Counted from the first letter of the stretch, positions 1 to 8,716 are shown. The stretch is DNA of 64,000 bases from Nitrobacter sp035546855 (GCA_035546855.1 DASZVY010000050.1:1-64000); one strand, 5' to 3'. The notes: generated by a model not told the origin, from the letters alone. A program made the numbers and translations.

Positions 1-2490
1 CTTGTAGGTTTCCCAATCGCTGCGCGCCTCCCACACCGGGTCCACTGCCGCCGAGAGCGGGTGGATGAAAGGATGCATGTCCGAGGTGTTGAGGTCGTTC
101 TTCTCGTACCAGGTCGCCGTCGGCAGCACGACGTCGGAATAGAGGCAGCTCGTGGACATGCGGAAATCGAGCGTGACGACGAGGTCGAGTTTGCCTTCCG
201 GCGCGGGATCGTGCCAGACGACTTCGCGCGGTTTCACCTCGTCCATTTCGCCGAGGTCCTTGCCCTGAAGGCCGTGCCGCGTGCCAAGGAAATGCTTGAG
301 GAAATACTCGTGACCCTTGCCGGATGAGCCGAACAGGTTCGAGCGCCAGATGAACAGGTTACGCGGAAAGTTTACGGGGTTGTCCGGGTCTTCGCAGGCC
401 ATGGTGATCGCGCCCGATCTGAGACCGGCCACGACATGGTCTTTCACCTCGGTTCCTGTCTGCTTGGCTTCGGCCGCGATCGTCAGCGGATTCATCGACA
501 GTTGCGGCGCCGACGGCAGCCAGCCCATATGCTCGGCCTTGACGTTCAGATCGATCATGCTGCCGCGATAGGCCGCCGGATCGGCCAGAGGCGACAGCAA
601 TTCCGAAACCTCGAGCTTCTCGTAACGCCACTGGTCACTGTGCGCGTAGAAAAACGACGTGCCGTTCATGTGACGTGGTGGCCGGACCCAATCGAGAGCG
701 AAGGCCAGCATGGTCCAGCCGGTCTGCGGGCGGAGCTTCTCCTGGCCGACATAGTGCGCCCAGCCGCCGCCGGACACGCCAACCGTACCGCACATCATCA
801 GCATGTTGATGATCGAGCGGTAACCCATGTCCTGGTGATACCAATGGTTCATGCCGGCGCCGATGATGACCATCGAACGGCCTTCGGTCTTTTCCGCCGT
901 CTCGGCGAAGCCGCGCGCGACGGCGATAGCCTTGTCGGCAGAGACCCCGGTGATCGGCTCCTGCCAGGCGGGCGTATAAGGGACGTTGTCGGCGAAATCC
1001 CTGGCGCACTGACCCCCGAGGCCGCGATCGAGGCCATAATTGGCGCATAGAAGATCGAAAACAGTCGCCACGTATGTTTCACCGCCGGCAAGTGCGAGCT
1101 TGCGCACGGGAACGTTGCGCGTCAGCACATCGCCGCCCTGGTCGTTGCCCGGAAAATGCTCATGCGGCTTGCCGCCGAAATAGGGAAAGGCCACCGCGGC
1201 AATGTCGTCGCGCCGATCGATCAGGCTCAGGGCCAGACGGACATTGCCGCCGGTTTCGCCATCCTTGTCTTCCAGATTCCAGCGCCCGGCCGGCTCGCCA
1301 TCTTTCGGCCAGCGATAGCCGATGGAGCCCTGTGGAATGACGAGATCTCCGGTCTCCTCGGCCGTCGCGACGCTCTTCCACGCCGCCCGCGGCGACGCCG
1401 GCGCATCGGGCAGGTCGCTCTGGCGCAGATAACGATCCGGCACGAAGCGGTCGCCGTCGCGGCGCAGCCGCACCAGCATCGGCATGTCGGTGTAGCGGCG
1501 GCAGTAATCCTTGAAGTAGGGGGCCTGCCGGTCGAGGAAGAACTCCCGCAGGATCACATGGCCCATGGCCATGGCGAGCGCGGCATCGGTTCCCTGTTTG
1601 GGGTGCAGCCAGAGGTCGGAGAGTTTTGACACTTCGGCATAGTCGGGCGTGATGGCTACGACCTTGGTGCCGTTGTAGCGTGCCTCGACGAAGAAATGCG
1701 CGTCCGGCGTCCGCGTCTGCGGCACATTCGAACCCCAGGCGATGATATAGGCGGAATTGTACCAGTCGGCCGATTCCGGCACGTCGGTCTGCTCGCCCCA
1801 GGTTTGGGGACTCGACGGCGGCAGGTCGCAGTACCAATCATAGAAAGAGAGCAGGGTGCCGCCGATCAGGCTGAGATACCGGGCGCCGGCGGCGTAAGAG
1901 ACCATCGACATCGCGGGGATCGGCGAGAATCCGATGACACGATCGGGGCCGAAGGTCTTGACCGTGTGAATGTTCGCCGCGGCGATGATCTCGATCGCTT
2001 CGTCCCAGGAGACGCGCACGAAGCCGCCGCGGCCCCTGACGGATTTATAGGACTTCGCGGTCTCGGCGTTGCCGGCGACGGCAGCCCAGGCTTCGACGGG
2101 ACCGAGCGTTTTGCGCGCTTCGCGCCAGGCCTTGATCAGGCGGCCGCGCACCAAAGGATATTTGATGCGGCTCGCGCTGTAGAGATACCAACTATAGGAC
2201 GCCCCGCGCGAGCAACCACGTGGTTCGTGGTTCGGCATGCCGGGCCGGGTGCGGGGATAGTCGGTCTGCTGCGTTTCCCACGTCACGACGCCGCTCTTGA
2301 CGTAGATCTTCCATGAGCAAGAGCCGGTGCAATTCACGCCATGGGTGGAGCGGACGATCTTGTCGTGCTGCCAGCGTTGCCGGTAACCCTCCTCCCACAT
2401 GCGGTCTTCGTCACGAAGCTCGCCATGACCATCAGCGAATGACTCACGGCGACGGGAAAGATAGGTCAGACGCTCCAGAAAATGGCTCAT
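1..2490 (-). CDS. narG: Respiratory nitrate reductase alpha subunit NarG (partial, C-terminus beyond left edge)
   Basis: Catalytic molybdenum subunit of the membrane-bound nitrate reductase, reducing nitrate to nitrite with quinol electrons on the cytoplasmic face. The first 830 codons are present and remain open to base 1; the full family length is about 1,240. Visible signatures are the FS0 iron-sulfur ligands His50, Cys54, Cys58 and Cys93, the segment with the Mo-ligand Asp222 (CDLPP), and the segment WGSNVPQTRTPDAHF. The match to E. coli NarG, as I remember it, is close throughout. The ATG at 2490 has a strong AGAAGGAG ribosome site. It lies 14 bases after narK, so the two genes are probably one operon, with narHJI expected to the left. 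Nitrite oxidoreductase NxrA is a relative, but this N-terminus is typical NarG. Confidence 0.97.
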   Translation of the reverse strand, partial: MSHFLERLTYLSRRRESFADGHGELRDEDRMWEEGYRQRWQHDKIVRSTHGVNCTGSCSWKIYVKSGVVTWETQQTDYPRTRPGMPNHEPRGCSRGASYSWYLYSASRIKYPLVRGRLIKAWREARKTLGPVEAWAAVAGNAETAKSYKSVRGRGGFVRVSWDEAIEIIAAANIHTVKTFGPDRVIGFSPIPAMSMVSYAAGARYLSLIGGTLLSFYDWYCDLPPSSPQTWGEQTDVPESADWYNSAYIIAWGSNVPQTRTPDAHFFVEARYNGTKVVAITPDYAEVSKLSDLWLHPKQGTDAALAMAMGHVILREFFLDRQAPYFKDYCRRYTDMPMLVRLRRDGDRFVPDRYLRQSDLPDAPASPRAAWKSVATAEETGDLVIPQGSIGYRWPKDGEPAGRWNLEDKDGETGGNVRLALSLIDRRDDIAAVAFPYFGGKPHEHFPGNDQGGDVLTRNVPVRKLALAGGETYVATVFDLLCANYGLDRGLGGQCARDFADNVPYTPAWQEPITGVSADKAIAVARGFAETAEKTEGRSMVIIGAGMNHWYHQDMGYRSIINMLMMCGTVGVSGGGWAHYVGQEKLRPQTGWTMLAFALDWVRPPRHMNGTSFFYAHSDQWRYEKLEVSELLSPLADPAAYRGSMIDLNVKAEHMGWLPSAPQLSMNPLTIAAEAKQTGTEVKDHVVAGLRSGAITMACEDPDNPVNFPRNLFIWRSNLFGSSGKGHEYFLKHFLGTRHGLQGKDLGEMDEVKPREVVWHDPAPEGKLDLVVTLDFRMSTSCLYSDVVLPTATWYEKNDLNTSDMHPFIHPLSAAVDPVWEARSDWETYK

Positions 2491-2504
2491 ATAGCCACTC
2501 CTTC

Positions 2505-3746
2505 TCAGACTTGACGTGATGGCCTTTCGCCCATGACCGGCGCTCGCCGGACTTCGGTGAGGTAGTTCAGCGTCAGGGACACCCAGATGATGCCGTAAAG
2601 CAGCATGAAGCAGCTCGAGTTGACGCCAAACCGATCCAGGATCGCGCCGAACATGATCGGCAGCAGGAAGCCGCCGAGGCCCCCTGCCATGCCGACGATG
2701 CCGGATACCGCGCCCATGCTGTCGGGAAAATCATCGCCGATATATTTGAACGTCGACGCCATCCCGCAGGCGAAAGCGATACCGAGCGCGAAGAGGAGTA
2801 TGGTGAAAAACCACGACGGCAGGGCGATCCGGAAGCTCAGCGGATCGCGGATCGTGTGCACGATCAGATCGGTCTTGGGATACGACAGCAGGAACAGGCA
2901 AACCCAGGCGGCCCATAGCACCCACCATGTCACGCTATGGGCCCCAAAGCGATCCGACAGCCAGCCGCCGAACGCGCGGAAGGCGCCACCCGGCAGCGAG
3001 AAGCAGGCGGCTAGGAGCGATGCCTGCGCGATGGTGAAGCCGTACTCGGTCTTGAAGTATTGCGGCATCCAGATTGACAGCGCAGTGAAGCCGCCGAACA
3101 CGATCGAGTAGTATTGGCAATATTTCCAGACATGCGGATCGCGCAGGACGGACAATTGCTGCCGCATCGATGATATCGGGCCGCTGGCGCCGGGATCGGG
3201 GGCCGACACCAGCCAGAAAAGAGCGGCGGTAATCAGCAATGCGATGGCATAGACCTTCGGGACCATCTGCCAGCCATGAGATTCGACCAGCCATGGGGCG
3301 ACGAACATGTTGAGGGCTGCGCCGACCGTTCCGGCGCCGAAGAACCCCATGGCGAAGCCGCGGCGCTCCTTGGGAAAGAAGCGCGCGACATAAGGCGTGC
3401 CGACCGAGAATGAGGCGCCGACGAGACCGAGGGCCAATCCGAGCAGCAGAAATTGCCAGAGCTCAGTTGCATAGGACGAGAGCCAAAGCGGAATGGCGCA
3501 GCCGATCAGCAGCAGCAGCATAATGATGCGTCCGCCGAAGCGGTCGGTCCAGATGCCCAAGGGAAGACGGAATATCGCACCGGTCAGGACAGGGGTCGCC
3601 GTGAGGAGGCCGAACTCGGTCGAATCAAGTCCCAGTTGAGCGCGGATCGGAATACCGGTCACCCCGAACATCATCCAGACGGCGAAGCAAACAGTAAAGG
3701 CCCATGTGGTGATAAGGAGGACGGGCAGGTTTCCGGATCGCGCCAT
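2505..3746 (-). CDS. narK: Nitrate/nitrite MFS transporter NarK
   Basis: A 413-residue major facilitator protein with about 12 hydrophobic segments, of the NarK/NasA nitrate-nitrite porter family. It would import nitrate, or exchange nitrate for nitrite, for the reductase encoded next. Family features are the first-helix region TTWAFTVCFAVWMMFGV, the loop TDRFGGR after helix 2, and the glycine-rich segments GFFGAGTVGAALNMF and VSGIVGMAGGLGGFLLP, which resemble the two nitrate signature motifs. It directly precedes narG on the same strand. A FixK-type box lies about 108 bases upstream of the start, so induction under low oxygen is likely. NarK1 (proton symport) and NarK2 (antiport) types cannot be told apart by eye. 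Confidence 0.93.
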   Translation of the reverse strand: MARSGNLPVLLITTWAFTVCFAVWMMFGVTGIPIRAQLGLDSTEFGLLTATPVLTGAIFRLPLGIWTDRFGGRIIMLLLLIGCAIPLWLSSYATELWQFLLLGLALGLVGASFSVGTPYVARFFPKERRGFAMGFFGAGTVGAALNMFVAPWLVESHGWQMVPKVYAIALLITAALFWLVSAPDPGASGPISSMRQQLSVLRDPHVWKYCQYYSIVFGGFTALSIWMPQYFKTEYGFTIAQASLLAACFSLPGGAFRAFGGWLSDRFGAHSVTWWVLWAAWVCLFLLSYPKTDLIVHTIRDPLSFRIALPSWFFTILLFALGIAFACGMASTFKYIGDDFPDSMGAVSGIVGMAGGLGGFLLPIMFGAILDRFGVNSSCFMLLYGIIWVSLTLNYLTEVRRAPVMGERPSRQV

Positions 3747-3847
3747 TCGTTCCCCCGACTTTCGCGCGCATCGACCGGCGGCAGTTCATCGTCCCTGGCC
3801 GTCGATGTTACGTGATTGCAGGTTAGCAGGGTTGAGCGGGCCCCCGT

Positions 3848-3861
3848 TTGCGCTGGCGCAA
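3848..3861. promoter_or_regulatory. Candidate FixK/FNR-family operator upstream of narK
   Basis: TTGCGCTGGCGCAA is a perfect 5+4+5 palindrome. It fits the FixK2 box TTG(A/C)-N6-(T/G)CAA and resembles NnrR/DNR sites (TTGCG-N4-CGCAA). Its centre is about 108 bases before the narK start. The fixK-type gene at 4440 is a plausible source of the regulator; an NnrR-type protein encoded elsewhere is the alternative. Confidence 0.6.
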
Positions 3862-3964
3862 ATCCATCCGTTTCCGGTCCCGCGGCAAAACGACGTGATG
3901 AAACTGAGAGAAACTTGCTGGATTTACGTCAATGAGGAAGGGGCGCGAAACCAATTCGCCGCTC

Positions 3965-4423
3965 TCAACCGCGCATGAACCGCTCACCTTTCGCGAGCAC
4001 GACCCCTCGCGACCCGGCAATACCCAATTCGAGGGTCCCGGCTACACGCCGGGCCAGCTTGATGAAATGCGCCGCCGCGCTGGGCGGGCAGACCTCGCGT
4101 GCCGTCACCGCGAACAACGCCAGCCACCGGTCGAAATGCCGGGCATCGACCGGAAGTGGCAGGTGCTTTTGCATCGGCTGGCCGTGGTAGGCGCCGCTCA
4201 TCAGCGTGATGGACGACCAGAAAGCAAACATTCGCTGCAGATGCGGCTCCCAATCGATGATCCTGGCCGCAAAGATCGGCGCAAGCAATTCATCGTTCCT
4301 GATCCGGGCATAAAAGCTCCGCACGAGGCGCTCGATCATCGGTTCATCGATGCCCGTTTCAGTCTCGATTTGCGCCCGGATAGCCGCCCGCCGCTCGGTG
4401 ACCGAACGCCTATCCTTGCTCAT
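3965..4423 (-). CDS. Group III truncated hemoglobin-like protein
   Basis: A 152-residue globin of the group III truncated type, a family often misnamed TatC-like in rhizobial genomes. Recognisable parts are the helix around LVRSFYARIRNDELLAPIF, the aromatic stretch RMFAFWSSITLMSGAYHG, and the segment KHLPLPVDARHFDRWLALF, which carries the histidines expected at the heme pocket. Its probable role is binding or detoxifying NO or oxygen, which suits the adjacent nitrate respiration genes. I chose the ATG at 4423 because GGGGAG lies about 7 bases upstream. An ATG at 4447 would add eight residues and overlap the regulator's stop. The gene follows the fixK-like gene closely, so co-transcription is likely. 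Confidence 0.75.
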   Translation of the reverse strand: MSKDRRSVTERRAAIRAQIETETGIDEPMIERLVRSFYARIRNDELLAPIFAARIIDWEPHLQRMFAFWSSITLMSGAYHGQPMQKHLPLPVDARHFDRWLALFAVTAREVCPPSAAAHFIKLARRVAGTLELGIAGSRGVVLAKGERFMRG

Positions 4424-4439
4424 GAGAGACTCCCCGAGC

Positions 4440-5135
4440 TTATGCATCCATCGCTGTCAGTTGCTGGCGGTTGCGAAGCACGATTTGACGGGCGCTCGAG
4501 AATGTCAGGACGCCCTCGTCACTGAGTTGTGATAGCGCGCGCGAAACGGTCTCCAGGGTGAGACCCAGATAGTCCCCGATATCCCGACGGCACATGGGAA
4601 GGGCCATCATGCTGGCCTTGGCGAGACGGCGGTCCATTTCCAGGAGGAAGGTGGCGACGCGCTCCATCGCGGTCTTGCGGCCGAGAAGCAGCATGTGATC
4701 TTCCGCATGCCGCAAGTCGTCCGCGGTCATGGTCCAGAGATTGCGGGAGACCTGAGCGTTTGATCCCGCGGCCGCCTCAAGGCTGCGCCGCTTCAACAGG
4801 CGCACGGTGGTATCGGAGATCGCTTCAGCGGTCAGACGGTGGACCGAACCGGAGTCAAGGCCGAAGACATCGCCCGGCAAATGAAACGCCCCGATCTGAC
4901 GTCTTCCGTCGTTCAGCAGTTTGTAGGTCCGGACCGCGCCGCGGATCACCTGGTAGAAATATTCAGAAGGCTCGCCCTCTCCGTAGATCTCTTCATCTTT
5001 CTTGTAGGAGAACTCGCTTGCGATGGTTCCCGAACAGCGAGCGATAACCAAGAATGGATCGGTCGGTTCAGCGACGGCGGCGCGCGGCGCGCTGGGAATC
5101 CTGGCTGTAGGCGTGGGGAGCGTCCGGGTAAGCAT
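4440..5135 (-). CDS. fixK: Crp/Fnr-family regulator of the FixK type
   Basis: A 231-residue Crp/Fnr transcription factor. It has a cyclic-nucleotide-binding fold at about residues 35-130, a dimer helix at 135-170 and a winged helix-turn-helix with the recognition segment LTLETVSRALSQL at 192-204. E196 and S199-R200 match the E--SR contacts of FNR/FixK proteins that read TTGA half-sites. The N-terminal cysteine cluster of oxygen-sensing FNR is missing, as in FixK. Cys182, just before the recognition helix, sits where B. japonicum FixK2 has its oxidation-sensitive Cys183. The ATG has AAGGAG upstream. The neighbouring fixJ and fixL suggest the FixLJ-to-FixK cascade. Orthology to FixK2, rather than another FixK, is inferred. 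Confidence 0.88.
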   Translation of the reverse strand: MLTRTLPTPTARIPSAPRAAVAEPTDPFLVIARCSGTIASEFSYKKDEEIYGEGEPSEYFYQVIRGAVRTYKLLNDGRRQIGAFHLPGDVFGLDSGSVHRLTAEAISDTTVRLLKRRSLEAAAGSNAQVSRNLWTMTADDLRHAEDHMLLLGRKTAMERVATFLLEMDRRLAKASMMALPMCRRDIGDYLGLTLETVSRALSQLSDEGVLTFSSARQIVLRNRQQLTAMDA

Positions 5136-5231
5136 ATCGCCATCTCCTTGATGCGGGATGACTCACTGTGCCGGGAATAGGAACGCCCGAATATTTCGGT
5201 CGATATCCTAGGGATATGCCCCTAAGGGCTT

Positions 5232-5729
5232 TTACGGAGGTGACTTCCCCGATTCCCGAGGGGGTGGCATGGAATCGATCGCGTTTCGGACATGTTCCAC
5301 CAGATTGTCCTGAAGGTCGGGCTTCAAAACCACCTGATACACCCCGGCAGAGTGCGCTTTTGTCAGGATACTGGCGTCCGGATGACCTGTAATCAAAATG
5401 ATTGGCGCGTCGAAGCCCAGGCCCCGCAGCCTCTTGGTGAGTTCCAGCCCGTCGATTCCCGCCATCTTGTAGTCGACGACGAGGCAATCGGCGCTGTAGG
5501 GGATCGAGGACTCGAGCAAGGCCGATCCGCTGCGGAATGTCCGCACCTCGAATCCCTCGGTTTCCAGCAGAAATCGCAGTGATTTGAGGACGGCGAGGTC
5601 GTCATCGACGACATAAATCATCGCTTTTTTGATCGCCGGAACGATCCCGGAATGGCCGGACTGATTCGAAATATCTATCATTTCACAGAATAAGCCGACT
5701 TCTCGCGTGTCCGGATTGACTTGGCTCAA
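5232..5729 (-). CDS. Single-domain response regulator (receiver only)
   Basis: A CheY-like receiver without an output domain, 165 residues from this start. The acidic pocket is DDD at 42-44, the phospho-acceptor is Asp86 (VVDYKMAGIDG), the conserved Thr is in LITGH and the Lys in VLKPD. The start overlaps the fixJ stop by four bases (ATGA), so translation is probably coupled. The first 36 residues look non-conserved, and an internal Met37 (MIYVVDDD) would give a standard 129-residue receiver. Its place between fixJ and fixK suggests a phosphate sink or modulator for FixL; this is inferred from position. Confidence 0.85.
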   Translation of the reverse strand: MSQVNPDTREVGLFCEMIDISNQSGHSGIVPAIKKAMIYVVDDDLAVLKSLRFLLETEGFEVRTFRSGSALLESSIPYSADCLVVDYKMAGIDGLELTKRLRGLGFDAPIILITGHPDASILTKAHSAGVYQVVLKPDLQDNLVEHVRNAIDSMPPPRESGKSPP

Positions 5730-6352
5730 TCCTTGAGGACGCCTGCGCGAATTGCAGACCTGACCAGTTCCGAGAGGTTACTGGCCCGCATCTTGGTCAT
5801 CACGTTGGCTCGATAGACTTCCACGGTGCGTGGACTGATATCGTATTCCCTCGCAATGGCCTTGTTCGGCTGGCCGGTCACCAGTCCCTGCATTACCTGA
5901 CGCTCCCGCGGGGTGAGGGAAGCAACGCGTGCGGCCAGGTCCGCCGGGACTGTCTCGCCTTTGGACGTGCTTTCGCTTTGCGAAAGAGCCACCTCGATCA
6001 TGCCGATGAGACGCTGATCGTCGAACGGCTTTTCGAGGAAATCGAGCGCGCCGAGCTTCATGGCTTCCACGGCGAGGGGGACGTCGCCGTGACCTGTCAT
6101 CACGATGACGGGGAGCTTGCGGGCGTCGGAATTGGCGTTCAACTTGCGCAACAATTCGATGCCATCCATGGTCGGCATGCGAATGTCCGTGATGATGCAT
6201 CCGAAGTCCAACTGCGGAAGCTCATTCAGGAAGTCCGGGGCGGATTCGAAAAGGTGCGGGTTGAATCCCGCCGATCCCAGCAGGAAATCCAGGGAATCGC
6301 GCATCGCCGGATCATCATCGATGACGTAGACTTTAGTATTCTGCGACATCAC
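5726..6352 (-). CDS. fixJ: Two-component response regulator FixJ
   Basis: A 208-residue regulator with an N-terminal receiver (about 5-120) and a C-terminal LuxR-type helix-turn-helix (about 145-205, TPRERQVMQGLVTGQPNKAI). The acidic residues are DDD at 12-14, the phospho-acceptor is Asp56 (IITDIRMPTMDG), and the signalling Thr and Lys are in VMTGHGD and LEKPF. FixL phosphorylates FixJ under low oxygen, and FixJ then activates fixK. The start lies inside the last 20 bases of fixL and the stop overlaps the next gene, making a tight fixL-fixJ-receiver operon. Confidence 0.95.
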   Translation of the reverse strand: MMSQNTKVYVIDDDPAMRDSLDFLLGSAGFNPHLFESAPDFLNELPQLDFGCIITDIRMPTMDGIELLRKLNANSDARKLPVIVMTGHGDVPLAVEAMKLGALDFLEKPFDDQRLIGMIEVALSQSESTSKGETVPADLAARVASLTPRERQVMQGLVTGQPNKAIAREYDISPRTVEVYRANVMTKMRASNLSELVRSAIRAGVLKD

Positions 6353-7874
6353 CTAAATCCTTGGCTCCCGCAGCCGGTAAAGTAAACCGGAAAGTAGCGC
6401 CACCAGCTTCGTTGGTCTCGGCCCACATGCGGCCTCCGTGAGCCTCGATAATGGTGCGGCTGATCGAAAGACCAACGCCCATGCCGGTTTCTTTCGTCGT
6501 GAAGAACGGTTGAAACAAGCGCGCATAGGCGTCGCCGCTAAATCCATGTCCGGTGTCCGAAATGGCAATTTCGATCATATCATCTGCGGCCCGACAGTTT
6601 AAAGCGGTCAGTTCGCGGCGCGTCGATGTGGCCATCGACTCCAGGGCATTCCGGAAAAGATTGACCAGAACCTGTTGAATCTGAACCCGATCCGCGAGCA
6701 CGAGATCGCAGGCAGGGTCGAGGTTGAAGCGCAGGACCACGCCCTGTTCGCGGGCGCCGGTCAGCCCGAGCGCGCCGGCCTCTTCGAGCAATTTGGAAAT
6801 ACTTTCAATGCGTTTTTCCGAATCGTCCCGCGCGACGAACGCGCGCAATCGCCGGATGATGTCCCCGGCGCGGATGGCCTGCTCCGCCGCACGATCGAGA
6901 GCGGCCTCGATCCTCGGCGCATTGACATCGGTGCTGGCCGCCAGCAGGCGGCGTGATCCCCTCATGTAATTGCTGATGGCTGACAGCGGCTGGTTCAGCT
7001 CGTGGGCAAGGGCCGAAGCCATCTCGCCCATCGCGGTCAACCGCGAGACATGGACCAGTTCGGATTGCAATTCCAGCAGCCTGGCCTGCGTTTGCTGTTG
7101 CTCGGTGAGGTCGCGCACAAAACCCGTGAAGTAGGGGCGGCCCTCCGACTTCATCTCGCCGATGGTGAGATACATCGGAAATGTTGATCCGTCCTTGCGC
7201 ATGCCAGTCACGATACGGCCGATGCCGATGATGCGCCGCTCCCCTGTTGAGAGATACCGCGCGATGTAATCATCGTGGCGGCCGCGGTCCGGCTCGGGCA
7301 TTAGCTGGCTGACGTTTTTTCCGATTGCTTCAGATGCTGTGTAGCCGAACTGTCGTTCGGCGGCGCTGCTGAAAAACTGCATGATGCCGCGCTCGTCGAT
7401 CACGATCATCGCATCGGGAATGGTCTCCAGGATCGAACGGAAGTGCCTTTCACGGATTCGCAAAGCCTCTTCGAGGCGTTTCTGATGATCGATATTGATC
7501 ACGATCCCGCTCAATCGGGCGGGTTTCCCGTCAGGACCATTGACGACAGCGCCAAGTATCCGCACCCAATGACCCGCGTCCAAATGTCTGAGGACGCGAT
7601 ATTGAATGTCGAAATTACATCCGGTGGTGATCGACGCTTCGATGGCCTTCGTGGTGCGGTCGCGATCCTCGGAATCCAGGAGAAGGAGAAACAGGTCGAA
7701 GTTGACCGGCGCCTCCGACGAGACGCCAAAAAGCCTTCGCGTCGTGTTCGACCACGTCAATGCTCCGGTTGAGAGCTCGAGATCCCAAGTGCCGATGCCG
7801 GACCCCTCGATGCCGCTACGCAGGTTCTGATCGAATGGGTCCTGGGTGAGAAACGGCCGGTCGGTGTTAATCAT
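6333..7874 (-). CDS. fixL: Oxygen sensor histidine kinase FixL
   Basis: A 513-residue soluble heme kinase. It has a first PAS domain (about 20-130), a heme-binding PAS (about 140-260), the H-box MGEMASALAHELNQP with phospho-acceptor His291, and a C-terminal ATPase domain with TGMGVGLSISR. The heme PAS keeps proximal His200 and the distal FG-loop Arg220 (IIGIGRIVTG). Positions 200, 220 and 291 match B. japonicum FixL numbering exactly. No membrane segments are seen, unlike S. meliloti FixL. Oxygen bound to heme shuts the kinase off. The gene heads the operon with fixJ and the receiver and is divergent from the Usp gene across about 280 bases. Confidence 0.97.
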   Translation of the reverse strand: MINTDRPFLTQDPFDQNLRSGIEGSGIGTWDLELSTGALTWSNTTRRLFGVSSEAPVNFDLFLLLLDSEDRDRTTKAIEASITTGCNFDIQYRVLRHLDAGHWVRILGAVVNGPDGKPARLSGIVINIDHQKRLEEALRIRERHFRSILETIPDAMIVIDERGIMQFFSSAAERQFGYTASEAIGKNVSQLMPEPDRGRHDDYIARYLSTGERRIIGIGRIVTGMRKDGSTFPMYLTIGEMKSEGRPYFTGFVRDLTEQQQTQARLLELQSELVHVSRLTAMGEMASALAHELNQPLSAISNYMRGSRRLLAASTDVNAPRIEAALDRAAEQAIRAGDIIRRLRAFVARDDSEKRIESISKLLEEAGALGLTGAREQGVVLRFNLDPACDLVLADRVQIQQVLVNLFRNALESMATSTRRELTALNCRAADDMIEIAISDTGHGFSGDAYARLFQPFFTTKETGMGVGLSISRTIIEAHGGRMWAETNEAGGATFRFTLPAAGAKDLGDVAEY

Positions 7875-8036
7875 GCTTCGCCCCTCCGGCCCGGCGTGGA
7901 CGCTCGCTAAACGTTACATGGTCGAACGCCGCCTGAGTCTAGATCAATCAATACCGCGTATCCGGTCCAAAAACAAAGAAACGAAAACGCTTTGCGCGCT
8001 GACGATTGTCCGCAAAGCCTGCCATCCTGGCTCGAT

Positions 8037-8093
8037 TTTGATCCAGGCCAGTCTTTGATCGAAGTCAGTCTTTGATCCAGGTCAGGTTTGATC
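8037..8093 (+). promoter_or_regulatory. Four-fold TTTGATC direct repeat upstream of the Usp gene
   Basis: TTGATC occurs at 8038, 8055, 8072 and 8088, spaced 17, 17 and 16 bases. The second and third repeats read TTGATCGAAGTCAG and TTGATCCAGGTCAG, each one base short of the FixK2 box TTGA-N6-TCAA. The array ends about 60 bases before the Usp start and lies in the fixL-Usp divergent gap of about 280 bases. An inverted half-site GATCAA is at 7942. Clustered regulatory sites are inferred. Confidence 0.5.
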
Positions 8094-8155
8094 CCGATGT
8101 GCCGCATAAAATGGATAACAATATCGGCATCGCCTTAAGGCATGGAGTGCGCGCT

Positions 8156-8716
8156 ATGCGCTACAAAACCGTCATGGTTAGCTTGGCGCTGGATCGGCCG
8201 AACACGGCCTGCCTCACGATAGCCGGTGATCTTGCCGAGCGCTTCGGGGCGCATGTCATCGGTATTGCCGTATCGGACATCAGGCCGGCTCTGTATTTCG
8301 CCGAAGGCGAATATGCGAAAAAATTTCTTGATGAAGAAAGCGGAGCCATCCGGAAGCGATTGTCGGAACTTGAGGTGGAATTCCGGGCGGCGGTGTCAAA
8401 GCGCGCGAAATCGGTGGAGTGGCGTTCGGCTCTGGCCCTTCCGATCCCTTACGTTACGCAGCAAGCCAGAGCGGCGGACATTCTTGTCGTCAATGCGCGC
8501 CCAGAAGCTGCTGTCGATCCCTATGTCGCCGCGGATCCCGAAGCGGATCCCACCATTTCTGTTGCAGAGCAACTCGATCGGATAGGCGCCAACGTCGGTG
8601 CCGGCGTGATGATCGCGGGCGCGTACGGTCACTCGCGGCTTCGCGAATGGATATTGGGTGGCGTGACCCGCCATCTGGTGACGAATCCTTCCCGGTGCGC
8701 ATTTCTGTCCCGTTAG
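8156..8716 (+). CDS. Universal stress protein (UspA family), apparently internally shortened
   Basis: A 186-residue Usp-family protein. The N-terminal half (RYKTVMVSLALDRPN to DILVVNARPE) and the very end (AGAYGHSRLREWILGGVTRHLVTNP, shown in part, with the G-x9-G-type nucleotide motif) both match tandem Usp proteins of this group, which from memory are about 275-280 residues. The join VAADPEADPTISVAEQLDRIGA skips roughly 80 residues of the second domain while staying in frame. I chose the ATG at 8156 with GGAG about 10 bases upstream; longer reading to 8072 lacks a better site. The CBS gene follows 26 bases later. The TTGATC array suggests low-oxygen control. Confidence 0.75.
   Translation: MRYKTVMVSLALDRPNTACLTIAGDLAERFGAHVIGIAVSDIRPALYFAEGEYAKKFLDEESGAIRKRLSELEVEFRAAVSKRAKSVEWRSALALPIPYVTQQARAADILVVNARPEAAVDPYVAADPEADPTISVAEQLDRIGANVGAGVMIAGAYGHSRLREWILGGVTRHLVTNPSRCAFLSR

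Noticed and set aside
3919..3932. TGGATTTACGTCAA as a second FNR box before narK
   Set aside because: Its first half-site lacks TTG, so it misses a base that is invariant in the box.
8037..8093. CRISPR array
   Set aside because: The repeats are only about 9 conserved bases with no spacers, and no cas gene is present in the window.
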